This document shows, in pieces, positions 1-8,574 of a stretch of DNA of 64,000 nucleotides; within the stretch, counting starts at the first letter, position 1, and each line of letters opens with the position of its first letter. The notes under the pieces were generated by a model that was given only the letters and a program-made list of their open reading frames with translations, made no database searches and was not told the origin of the DNA. Source of the stretch: Pseudomonadota bacterium (lineage in GTDB: Bacteria; Pseudomonadota; Alphaproteobacteria; Rhizobiales; Beijerinckiaceae); contig JAIUNR010000005.1 in assembly GCA_020161575.1 (NCBI GenBank), forward strand, positions 237,147 to 301,146, written 5' to 3'. The position numbers were made by a program, and so were the translations under genes.

Positions 1-40
1 TAGATGAGTCGCAAGAGCACGCCAACCCGCGAATCGCGGT

Positions 41-1411
<1,371 letters not shown>

Positions 1412-1473
1412 CGAAATCCTGCCACCAGCCTCTTCTTCGCCACATTCTTGCCGATCCCGGACAATTTGCCCGA

Positions 1474-1839
1474 TCAGCCGATGAAATTTCGGACCGTCTC
1501 GACGAATTTCGCCACCGAGATCGGCTTTGAGAGATACCCTTCACACCCGGATTCACGGATGCGCTCCTCGTCCCCTTTCATCGCGAAAGCCGTGATCGCG
1601 ACAACGGGAATGGCCCGTAGCTCCTCATCTTCCTTCAGGAGCTTGATGACATCGATGCCGGAGACCTCCGGCAGCTGGATATCCATCAGGATCAGATCCG
1701 GCCGGTGGCGCCGCGCCAGCTCGAACCCGTCGAGCCCGGAGCGTGATTTCAGAGTCGAATATCCGTGCGCCTCCAGCAGATCGTTGAAGAGCTTCATGTT
1801 GAGGTCGTTATCCTCAACGATCAAAACCAACTTCCCCAT
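1474..1839 (-). CDS. divK: Single-domain response regulator DivK
   Basis: 121 residues, one receiver domain and no output domain. DivK relays phosphate and protein contacts between the histidine kinases DivJ/PleC and the CckA-DivL pathway that controls the cell-cycle regulator CtrA. The acidic pocket (E9, D10), phospho-acceptor Asp53 ([10 protein letters not shown]), the Thr of VAITAFA and the Lys of LSKPI are all present. The length fits the family, and pleD follows on the same strand. I saw no clear TTAA-N7-TTAA CtrA box in the 180 bases upstream, so its own transcriptional control is not evident. Confidence 0.97.
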   Translation of the reverse strand: MGKLVLIVEDNDLNMKLFNDLLEAHGYSTLKSRSGLDGFELARRHRPDLILMDIQLPEVSGIDVIKLLKEDEELRAIPVVAITAFAMKGDEERIRESGCEGYLSKPISVAKFVETVRNFIG

Positions 1840-2020
1840 CCCCGACCCGTCCGCGTCCAGCTACAATAGGGCTTCCCGAAGGCAGCCCGCTTGAGCCTGA
1901 GACTAGGCCCGAACCCTGAATGAAGTTGTAAAGGAGGGCAAAATCAGCGCCGCGCCTACCCCCAATCACCAAGATGGTTTAGAGAGGCTTGCGCCGTTAT
2001 AAGACCAAAGGAAATGCGTC

Positions 2021-2290
2021 ATGCCGCTCAAGCCCACCGCGCCGGACGCGGAGGAAATCGCCATTTCTGCACTTGGTTTTCTCGCCGGTGACCCCGCCCG
2101 CCTTGAGAGATTCCTCAGCCTGACCGGGCTCGATCCCGCTTCCTTGCGCGCGGCGGCACAAGCGCCGGGCTTTCTTGGATCCGTGCTCGATCATCTCATG
2201 GCCGACGAGGGCCTTCTGCTCGCCTTCGCGGCGGATAGCCGGGTCGCCCCGGAGGCCATCACCGCCGCCCGCGCGCGACTCGCCCCCTAG
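2021..2290 (+). CDS. DUF3572 family protein
   Basis: 89 residues, small, acidic and helical. It resembles the DUF3572 family found in Rhizobiales next to divK/pleD: it opens with an Asp-Ala-Glu helix, then LGFLAGDPARLERFL and a GFLGSVLDHLMADE segment. The function of the family is unknown. It is transcribed away from divK and converges on eipB, with only 18 bases between the two stop codons. That gap holds a 6-base inverted repeat (CTAGGC/GCCTAG) but no T-run. Confidence 0.8.
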   Translation: MPLKPTAPDAEEIAISALGFLAGDPARLERFLSLTGLDPASLRAAAQAPGFLGSVLDHLMADEGLLLAFAADSRVAPEAITAARARLAP

Positions 2291-2308
2291 GCTTGAGGTC
2301 TTCTTGGC

Positions 2309-3127
2309 CTAGCGGGCGCAATTCCCCAACGGCAGTTCCTCATAGCGCACGGCGCGGGCCGCGAGCGAAAATTCCGGGAACTCGAAGAGCATGTCGCTGA
2401 CGACGCCGTTGGCGAAGGTCACGGAGCGCAAGGTATAGACCGGGACACGATCTCCCGGCGCGTTCTCGTAATAGGCGATTGAAACCGGCCAGCGCGTCAC
2501 GCCATCGAGCGCCGGGCCGCGCATCGCAGGCTCCAGTCGAGCGTTGCGTTCGCCCTCTAGGGGGCGGCCGATCGTGGCGATTGTATCGAAAACTTTCTCT
2601 CCTCCCTCCGAACCATCGAAGAGGCGCGCGTTGAACAGACGGTCCCCGCGTTGCGCGGCCTCGACCAGCGACCGCATCAAGGCCGAGGGGAAGGCGATGG
2701 CGCCATCGAAGTCGCCCTTGGCGCCGCGCGGCTTCAGCATGGCGACGCTGACGGAGCCGTCCCCGACGCGCTTGGCGGTCCCATCCGCATCGCGCGTGAC
2801 CTGCCCGTTGATGCGGGAATGAACGGTGAAACGGAATTGCTGCCCGGCGCCCTCTTCCCAGAGGTTGATCTTGAAATCGAGGTTCTTGGCCTGACCATCG
2901 GCATCCGCCAGGCTGGTCGCCTGACGGAAACTGGTCGCGAATCCCTCGCAGGCATTCCCGGTGAATTCGAGCGCGATCACCCCCTCGGCCCGCGTGATGC
3001 TCCCGCCGCCTTTCGGCCCGAGACTGACCTCGTAAGCGATCCGGTGCGGCTGAAGCAGGACCGGAGCCGCGCTCACCGGCGCGGCGGAAATCCCCAGGAC
3101 AAAAAGGATGGGGAGCACATTTTTCAT
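2309..3127 (-). CDS. eipB: Cell envelope integrity protein EipB (DUF1849)
   Basis: 272 residues with an N-terminal signal peptide of about 20 residues (LFVLGISAAPVSA), so it is periplasmic. EipB (DUF1849) in Brucella is a beta-spiral protein needed for envelope integrity, with one conserved disulfide. Here two Cys remain after the signal, C60 (TGNACEG) and C270 (LGNCAR), which fits that disulfide. The 'HRIAYEVSL' opening after the signal and the central FDGAIAFPS segment are as expected of the family. Downstream it converges on the DUF3572 gene. Confidence 0.85.
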   Translation of the reverse strand: MKNVLPILFVLGISAAPVSAAPVLLQPHRIAYEVSLGPKGGGSITRAEGVIALEFTGNACEGFATSFRQATSLADADGQAKNLDFKINLWEEGAGQQFRFTVHSRINGQVTRDADGTAKRVGDGSVSVAMLKPRGAKGDFDGAIAFPSALMRSLVEAAQRGDRLFNARLFDGSEGGEKVFDTIATIGRPLEGERNARLEPAMRGPALDGVTRWPVSIAYYENAPGDRVPVYTLRSVTFANGVVSDMLFEFPEFSLAARAVRYEELPLGNCAR

Positions 3128-3254
3128 CGAAGGGTCACTTTCGGCGGTAAGAGTGTCGCGCGAATTTCACACAGAATACCATCATGGCCGTATCCGTGGC
3201 AAAATTCGGACGAATCGCTCCTTTCCGCAACCTCCCTCTTTTCCGGAGTTTTCC

Positions 3255-3725
3255 ATGTCCGCCATCGAAGCAAAATTGCGCGAGCTCGGCATCACCCTGC
3301 CCACGCCCGTCGCCCCGATCGCGAATTACGTGCCCTATCGCCGATCCGGCAATCTGCTGATCGTCGCCGGGCAGATCTGCCTCGGGCTCGACGGCAAGCT
3401 CGCGGATCGCCACAAGGGCAAGCTCGGCGCCAATGTTTCGCCCGAAGCCGGGCAGGAAGCCGCCCGGCTCTGCGCGATCAACCTCTTCGCGCAGGCGAAA
3501 GCCGCGCTGGGCGATCTTGACCGGATTTCGGGGTGCCTGCGCCTGGGCGGTTTCATCGCCGCGACCCCGGATTTCACCGCCCTCCCCGGCGTGATGAACG
3601 GCGCCTCCGATCTGATGGTGGCTGTTCTCGGCGATGCCGGCAAGCATGCCCGCACCACCGTCGGCGTTCCGGTCCTGCCTCTCGACTGCTCGGTCGAAGT
3701 TGACGCCATTTTCGAAATCGCCTGA
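3255..3725 (+). CDS. RidA family protein (longer type)
   Basis: 156 residues from ATG 3255; a longer in-frame reading from 3108 is possible but would run through the eipB promoter region. RidA-type proteins hydrolyse reactive enamine/imine intermediates. The sequence has the family core (LLIVAGQICLG, VGVPVLPLDCSVEVDAIFEIA) but a longer middle than classical RidA and lacks the usual C-terminal Arg-Val-Glu catalytic context, so it belongs to a RidA-like subfamily of unproven activity. The next gene starts 15 bases after its stop. A second RidA-like gene lies at 18507-18857. Confidence 0.85.
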   Translation: MSAIEAKLRELGITLPTPVAPIANYVPYRRSGNLLIVAGQICLGLDGKLADRHKGKLGANVSPEAGQEAARLCAINLFAQAKAALGDLDRISGCLRLGGFIAATPDFTALPGVMNGASDLMVAVLGDAGKHARTTVGVPVLPLDCSVEVDAIFEIA

Positions 3726-3740
3726 ACCTTGCCGGATATC

Positions 3741-4511
3741 ATGATGCCCCGCCTCACGCCGCTTCCCCTCACACCGGGTTTCCTGGCCCGGCCCATCGCC
3801 CATCGCGGGTTGCATACGCGGGTGCGGGGCATCATCGAGAATACCCGCGCCGCCTTCGATGCTGCTATTTCCGGTGGTTTCGGCATCGAGTGCGACATTC
3901 AGGCCAGCCGTGACGGCGAGGCGATGGTGTTCCACGATTTCACCCTCGACCGGCTGACAGAGGGAACAGGCCGGGTCGACGGCGTGGATGCCGGGGCGCT
4001 GGGTGAGATTCCCTTCCTGCAGGGGACGAGCCGGATGGAGCCGCTTGGCGCCCTGCTGGCGCAGGTCGCCGGACGGGTTCCGCTCGTCGTCGAGGTCAAG
4101 AGCCGCTTCGAAGGCGATGGGCGCATCGCCACCCGCATCGCGGCGCTGGTGCGCGATTATGCCGGCCCGCTGGTGCTGAAATCCTTCGATCCGGGCAAGA
4201 TCATCGCCCTGCGTGAAGCCGGCGTGAAGCAGCCGCTTGGCATCGTCGCCACGGCGGATTACGCCGATCACGATTACGAAAGCCTCTCGGCGGACGAGAA
4301 ACACGCGCTCGCCAATCTCCTGCATATCAACGAGAGCAAGCCGGATTTCCTCTCCTGGGATCACCGTTACCTGCCCTCCGCCGCGCCTTTCCTGTGCCGG
4401 TCGCAACTCGGGCTTCCCGTGATGAGCTGGACGATCCGCTCACGCGAGGCAGCGGCGAAGGTCGCGCCGCATGTCGACCAGATCGTGTTCGAAGGGTTCG
4501 ATCCGGCCTGA
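3741..4511 (+). CDS. Glycerophosphodiester phosphodiesterase family protein
   Basis: 256 residues from ATG 3741 (a second ATG lies at 3744 and an upstream TTG at 3729). Glycerophosphodiester phosphodiesterases cleave glycerophospho-alcohols to glycerol-3-phosphate. Family landmarks are clear: AHRG at the start of the TIM barrel, ENTRAAFDAAI, the metal-binding ECDIQ and the VFHDFTLDRLTEG motif, then VEVKSR and a final SWTIRS strand. No signal peptide is seen, so it is probably cytosolic. It follows the RidA-like gene closely and may share its transcript. Confidence 0.92.
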   Translation: MMPRLTPLPLTPGFLARPIAHRGLHTRVRGIIENTRAAFDAAISGGFGIECDIQASRDGEAMVFHDFTLDRLTEGTGRVDGVDAGALGEIPFLQGTSRMEPLGALLAQVAGRVPLVVEVKSRFEGDGRIATRIAALVRDYAGPLVLKSFDPGKIIALREAGVKQPLGIVATADYADHDYESLSADEKHALANLLHINESKPDFLSWDHRYLPSAAPFLCRSQLGLPVMSWTIRSREAAAKVAPHVDQIVFEGFDPA

Positions 4512-4552
4512 CGGGGCCTTGGTGGACGCGCCTTTCGCGCTACATTGGCGCC

Positions 4553-5905
4553 ATGATGACCAGCCGCCCCGCTTCCGTCGAGATCCTGACCGCCATTGGC
4601 GACGTGCCCGCTGCGCAATGGGACCGGCTCGCGCGAGGGCCACGCGAGCAAAAAGCCAGCGCGGCCAGAGGCATGGAGCACCGCGCGGAATCGATCTCGG
4701 AGCACGCGACAGCAGGGGTAGCCCAACCTTCGGGCGCGCTCGGCATTGTTTCGGCTGAACACATTGAATCGCTTCCTGAACAGACTGAATCATCCTCTCA
4801 AGAGGCAGATTCAACCCATCAAGACGACGCCTGCAACCCTTTCATTTTTCACGCTTTTCTTGAAGCGCTTGAAGCATCGGGCTCGGTCGGCGGGCGTACC
4901 GGCTGGACCCCGCTCCACCTGCTCCTGCGCGACGAGGCCGGCGATGCCATCGCCGCCATGCCCTGCTACGCCAAGAGCCACAGCCGCGGCGAATATGTCT
5001 TCGATCACGCCTTCGCCGAGGCGATGCATCGCGCCGGCGGACGCTATTATCCCAAGCTCCAGGTCGCGGTGCCGTTCACGCCAGCCAGCGCGCGCAAATT
5101 CCTCATCGCCCCGGAGGTTGATGCCAGCCCCGCGCGCGAAGCGCTTCTGGGCGCGCTTGAGACCCTGCGCGCGCGGATCGACGCCTCCTCCATTCATGCC
5201 ACTTTCCTCATTCCGACGGATCGCGCGGCTTTCAACGAGGCCGGCTACCTCATGCGGCAGGACCAGCAATTCCATTTCCTCGATCGCGGCTATGGCGATT
5301 TTGAAGGCTTCCTCAACGCCCTCGCCTCGCGCAAGCGTAAGACGCTCAAACGCGAACGCCGCGCGGCGCTCGAAGCGGGAATCAGCGTGGAATGGGTGAC
5401 CGGCCCCGCGCTCACGGAGGCGCATTGGGATGCATTCTACGCCTTCTACATGGAGACGGGCGGGCGCAAATGGGGCACGCCCTATCTCACCCGCGAATTC
5501 TTCAGCCGTATCGGCACGGCGATGCCCGAGAAGATCCTGCTCGTCATGGCCCGGCGCGCGGGGCGCTATATCGCGGGCGCGCTCAACTTCATCGGCGCCA
5601 ATACACTTTACGGGCGCAATTGGGGCGCCATCGAGCATCATCCCTTCCTGCATTTCGAGCTGTGCTATTATCAGGCCATCGATTTCGCGCTCGCGCATGG
5701 TCTTGAGCGCGTGGAAGCGGGCGCACAGGGCGAGCATAAACTCGCGCGCGGCTATGAGCCGGTAATCACCTATTCCGCCCATTCATTCGCAGATGCCGGG
5801 TTGCACAGAGCGGTGTCTGAATACCTCATTCGCGAGCGTGCGGCGATCGCCCAGATGCAGAATGAGCTGGAGGCGCTGACGCCATTCCGCCGAGGAGAAG
5901 ATTGA
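4553..5905 (+). CDS. FemAB-like GNAT acyltransferase (DUF482/COG3146)
   Basis: 450 residues from ATG 4553 (ATG 4556 is equally possible). The family (COG3146, PF04339) has a FemAB/GNAT fold and is annotated as peptidoglycan-type acyltransferase, with no firmly known substrate. Typical motifs are present: NPFIFHAFLEALE, GWTPLHLLLRDE, SRGEYVFDHAFAEAM, RYYPKLQVAVPFTP and a C-terminal GAQGEHKLARGYEP. Odd: about 65 residues (29-94), rich in Ser, Glu, Gln and His, sit between the usual AAQWDRLARG helix and the NPF motif, where relatives run almost directly on. That stretch also looks different at base level from its flanks. Confidence 0.9.
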   Translation: MMTSRPASVEILTAIGDVPAAQWDRLARGPREQKASAARGMEHRAESISEHATAGVAQPSGALGIVSAEHIESLPEQTESSSQEADSTHQDDACNPFIFHAFLEALEASGSVGGRTGWTPLHLLLRDEAGDAIAAMPCYAKSHSRGEYVFDHAFAEAMHRAGGRYYPKLQVAVPFTPASARKFLIAPEVDASPAREALLGALETLRARIDASSIHATFLIPTDRAAFNEAGYLMRQDQQFHFLDRGYGDFEGFLNALASRKRKTLKRERRAALEAGISVEWVTGPALTEAHWDAFYAFYMETGGRKWGTPYLTREFFSRIGTAMPEKILLVMARRAGRYIAGALNFIGANTLYGRNWGAIEHHPFLHFELCYYQAIDFALAHGLERVEAGAQGEHKLARGYEPVITYSAHSFADAGLHRAVSEYLIRERAAIAQMQNELEALTPFRRGED

Positions 5906-5946
5906 CTTGTCAGATGGACTTGCGGCGACTCCGTCAGCGGCTGTAC

Positions 5947-5966
5947 GATGTGCGCTGGCGCACATC
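5947..5966. promoter_or_regulatory. Palindrome, 9-base arms, upstream of Tyr/Arg-rich gene
   Basis: GATGTGCGC-TG-GCGCACATC, a perfect inverted repeat with 9-base arms in the 166-base gap before the gene at 6072. Its 14-base core GTGCGCTGGCGCAC recurs exactly at 44344-44357 and with one change at 35921-35934, each time in a stretch between genes. It looks like an operator for a dimeric regulator; the regulator is unknown. Confidence 0.5.
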
Positions 5967-6071
5967 ACGGCCCGCTGATTTCGCGCATTGTGCGGCAAGG
6001 CATTCAGAAGTCATTCAGCTGGAGAATGGCTGCATATGGGTACCCAACCGGCGAGCCCAAGGAGCGATACG

Positions 6072-6422
6072 ATGGATGTAACGACTTCTCCTGAACACAT
6101 AATGGATCGCCGTTCGGCGCTGCGCGGGCTGTTTGGCCTTGCCGCGGCAGTCGCGGTCGGCGGCGCGCTGTTGATCCCGGATACGGCGCAGGCGGCACCG
6201 GCAAAGCTTCCCGAAGCGCCCCCGACACCGCAACTTGACGGCAATGCCGGCGACATGGCGCGCGACGAGGACATGCCGAAGGCCGAGAAGACGCAATATT
6301 ACTATTATCGCCGCCCCCGCTACTACCGGCGGCCACGCTATTACCACCGTCCCCGCTATTACCGCCCCTATCGTCGCCCGCGCGTCTATCGCCGGGTCTA
6401 TGTGCGGCGCGTTTATTACTGA
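6072..6422 (+). CDS. Exported Tyr/Arg-repeat protein, possible Tat substrate
   Basis: 116 residues from ATG 6072, chosen for the AGGAGCG ribosome binding site ten bases upstream. The N-terminus has an RR-containing export signal (DRRSALRGLFGL, hydrophobic stretch, then TAQAAPA as a likely cleavage site); Tat export is inferred from the twin Arg and is not certain. An acidic, Pro-rich linker follows, and then a tail (76-116) in which 31 of 41 residues are Tyr or Arg, built from RRPRYY-type repeats. Similar small exported proteins occur in Methylobacterium/Bosea-type bacteria without known function. Binding to envelope polymers, metals or nucleic acid is conceivable but unproven. A terminator follows at 6498. 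Confidence 0.75.
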   Translation: MDVTTSPEHIMDRRSALRGLFGLAAAVAVGGALLIPDTAQAAPAKLPEAPPTPQLDGNAGDMARDEDMPKAEKTQYYYYRRPRYYRRPRYYHRPRYYRPYRRPRVYRRVYVRRVYY

Positions 6423-6497
6423 TCCGCTCTCGGAATCGATTGCGCTCATGCCGGGTGAGGCGAGCGGCGTTGATTTTGCGAAAAGCCCCGTTACGAA

Positions 6498-6520
6498 GGG
6501 TGGCGACAGCCACCCTTTTT
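6498..6520 (+). terminator. Rho-independent terminator after the Tyr/Arg-rich gene
   Basis: Stem GGGTGGC/GCCACCC with a GACA loop followed by TTTTT. It separates the gene ending at 6422 from the HIT gene starting at 6535. Confidence 0.85.
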
Positions 6521-6534
6521 CACATGCGGCCCCC

Positions 6535-6954
6535 ATGACCTATGATCCCGAGAACATCTTCGCCAAGATCCTCAAGGGCGAGATTCCCTGCCACAAGGTC
6601 TACGAAGACGAGCAGACGCTGGCCTTCATGGACATCATGCCCCGCTCGATGGGACATGTGCTGGTCATTCCCAAGGCCCCTGCCCGCAACCTGCTCGACA
6701 TCGCCGCCGACGATCTCGCGGTGCTGATCACCCGGGTCCAGAAAGTCGCACTGGGCGTAAAAGAAGCGCTCGGCGCCGATGGCATCACGCTCCAGCAATT
6801 TTCTGAAAGCGCGGGTGGGCAGGAGGTTTTCCATATCCATTTCCACATCCTGCCGCGCTGGGACGGCGTGAAGATGCTGTCGCATCCCGCACCCAAGGCG
6901 GATATGGCGGTGCTGGCGGAACAGGCGGCGAAAATCCGCGCAAAGTTCGCTTGA
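6535..6954 (+). CDS. HIT family nucleotide-binding hydrolase
   Basis: 139 residues from ATG 6535, directly after the terminator. HIT proteins of this length (Hint/HinT-like) hydrolyse nucleoside phosphoramidates or AMP-linked substrates. The family signature is seen as HIHFHILPRW (the HxHxH triad), along with the N-terminal FAKILKGEIPCHKVYEDE and FMDIMPRSMGHVLVIPK segments. Its stop codon overlaps the start of the next gene (TTGA at 6951-6954), so the two are probably translationally coupled. Confidence 0.94.
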   Translation: MTYDPENIFAKILKGEIPCHKVYEDEQTLAFMDIMPRSMGHVLVIPKAPARNLLDIAADDLAVLITRVQKVALGVKEALGADGITLQQFSESAGGQEVFHIHFHILPRWDGVKMLSHPAPKADMAVLAEQAAKIRAKFA

Positions 6955-7394
6955 GCACGAACCGGCGGACGCTTTTCAGCGGCGTGCTGCTGTTCGCGCC
7001 CGGCCTTGCTTCCGGCGTGCCGATGCGCGCGCTTGATCTCTACGACGAGCCGCAGGCGATCATCCTTCGCCTGCTTGAGGCCTATGCGGCGGGCAAGCCG
7101 CCTTCTCCCGCCCGCCTGCCCTTCGTCCATCGTCTGCGCACCGCGCTGGCACGCACGGACCTCGCCGTCGACCCCGTCACCGGAAGCGCCGAAGACGCGA
7201 TCCACGACATCCGGGTGGGCCCGACACGCCTTTCCGAAAGCCGACGCGGCAGCGTGGAGGCGCGCTTCACGCAAGCGGGCAAGGAACGAAAACTATCCTT
7301 CGATCTCGACATGACCTCGGGCGAATGGCTCATTACCGATATCCGCTACGACAGCGCGTCCAGCCTGCGCCGCCTGCTCCAGATCACGCCGTAG
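6951..7394 (+). CDS. Hypothetical exported protein, DUF3828-like
   Basis: 147 residues; the start is TTG 6951, overlapping the HIT stop codon. There is an N-terminal signal-like segment (LFSGVLLFAPGLASGVPM), so it is probably periplasmic. The C-terminal part (LDMTSGEWLITDIRY) resembles the NTF2-like fold of DUF3828 proteins, in which a two-strand 'GEWLI..I' ending is typical. I cannot assign a function. The last 11 bases overlap the 3' end of azlD on the other strand. Confidence 0.6.
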   Translation: MSTNRRTLFSGVLLFAPGLASGVPMRALDLYDEPQAIILRLLEAYAAGKPPSPARLPFVHRLRTALARTDLAVDPVTGSAEDAIHDIRVGPTRLSESRRGSVEARFTQAGKERKLSFDLDMTSGEWLITDIRYDSASSLRRLLQITP

Positions 7395-7752
7395 CGTAGA
7401 AAGCGGCGCCGATCAGCAACGCCTCCCCGACAATCACGCCGGCCATGATCGATCGCCGGAAAAGAAAGAAGGCAAGGCAGCCGCCCAGCAACGCTCCCCA
7501 GCGCCAGAGCGCAGGCACTACGGCCAGCGCGCCCGAAGGGCTGAGCAGCATTTTCGCGACGACACCGGCCAGCAGCGCGGTCGCCACCGCGCGCACCCAG
7601 ACAAGGATCTGCGAATCCTCGTCCAGCCCCTTGACGAGGAAAACGGAAAGCCAGCGCCAGATCTCGCTGGGCAGAAACCCGAACAGGATCACGACCAGAT
7701 AGGGCCAGAGCCCGCCGGTCGCGTGTTCGAGGGCCGCGATCGCCGCGCTCAT
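7384..7752 (-). CDS. azlD: AzlD family branched-chain amino acid exporter subunit
   Basis: 122 residues from ATG 7752, chosen because ATGA overlaps the azlC stop codon. AzlD-type small membrane proteins pair with AzlC to export branched-chain amino acids (BrnFE in Corynebacterium). Four hydrophobic segments are seen (YLVVILFGFLP, VATALLAGVVAKMLL, WGALLGGCLAFFLF, GVIVGEALLIGAAF). Two differences from many AzlD proteins are a Trp-rich loop after the first helix (SEIWRWLS) and a charged segment before the second. Confidence 0.85.
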   Translation of the reverse strand: MSAAIAALEHATGGLWPYLVVILFGFLPSEIWRWLSVFLVKGLDEDSQILVWVRAVATALLAGVVAKMLLSPSGALAVVPALWRWGALLGGCLAFFLFRRSIMAGVIVGEALLIGAAFYATA

Positions 7753-8501
7753 GCCGATCTCCGGGCGTTGAGGAGGCGCTGGGCACAATAAGCGAATGTG
7801 CCGCCACCGACCCCCACGAACAGCAGATCAAACCCGGCCGGCGCGAAAAACGCCGCGACAGGCATGGTCACGAAGCCGGAAAGCAGCGCCAGCCAATCGA
7901 GCGCCTGCCGCGCCCCGGCCACCAGCGCGACCGTGAAATAGATCGGCGAGGTAAAGAGCAGCCCCGCCGCGAGCGCCGGGGGAAATTGCTTGATGAGGTA
8001 ATAGCCCGCGCCGGTCGCGACAGCCGCCGCGAGCATCACCGTATTGGCGAAACCGAGGAAATACGGAATTCGTGCCTCGAGCGGCATGCCGGGCAAACGC
8101 CGCATCCCCTCGACCCAGGCTGTCACCGCGACATAATGCGAAAGCACGAGCATCAGCCAGGTCGGCGTGTTCGGTCGCCGCATGATCGGCAGGATCGCCA
8201 TGCACATCGGGATGAAGCGGATCGACGACAACGAAACCGCGACCGCCACGGCCGGCAGGGCCATGCCGCCTGCAATCGAGCCGAAAAGCACCATCTGCCC
8301 CGGCCCAGCCCAGATGGCGAGCGTGGAAAGCACGCCCGCGCCCATCGGATAGCCGATATCGCGGCACAGCCCGCCGACGCCGACCAGCGCGCACATCAGC
8401 ATGAAGGCGGGGAGTCCCGTGGCCGCGCGCACCCCGGACCAGAAAAAAGGCCAGGGCGAAGCAGCGGCGGGAGAATCGGGAGGCGTGGAATCGTCGATCA
8501 T
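7749..8501 (-). CDS. azlC: AzlC family branched-chain amino acid exporter subunit
   Basis: 250 residues from ATG 8501; ATG 8531 would add ten residues, and neither has a strong ribosome binding site. AzlC is the large subunit of the two-part branched-chain amino acid exporter. The protein shows the N-terminal GVRAATGLPAFMLMCALVGVG helix, GYPMGAGVLSTLAIWAGPGQMVLFG (the family GxxQ region) and SLSSIRFIPMCMAILP, with about seven membrane segments. It is coupled to azlD by a 4-base overlap. The promoter probably lies in the 70 bases between it and clpA. Confidence 0.9.
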   Translation of the reverse strand: MIDDSTPPDSPAAASPWPFFWSGVRAATGLPAFMLMCALVGVGGLCRDIGYPMGAGVLSTLAIWAGPGQMVLFGSIAGGMALPAVAVAVSLSSIRFIPMCMAILPIMRRPNTPTWLMLVLSHYVAVTAWVEGMRRLPGMPLEARIPYFLGFANTVMLAAAVATGAGYYLIKQFPPALAAGLLFTSPIYFTVALVAGARQALDWLALLSGFVTMPVAAFFAPAGFDLLFVGVGGGTFAYCAQRLLNARRSA

Positions 8502-8574
8502 GGAGTGGCCGGCATCGTATGCCGACCGCATGCCGAGGTCGAGATCTCTCCCGCGTAGCGCGCGGGTTTCGCCC

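Noticed and set aside
6297-6420. Tandem DNA repeat that looked like a CRISPR or satellite
   Set aside because: The period follows codons of the RRPRYY protein repeat; there are no spacers and no cas genes.
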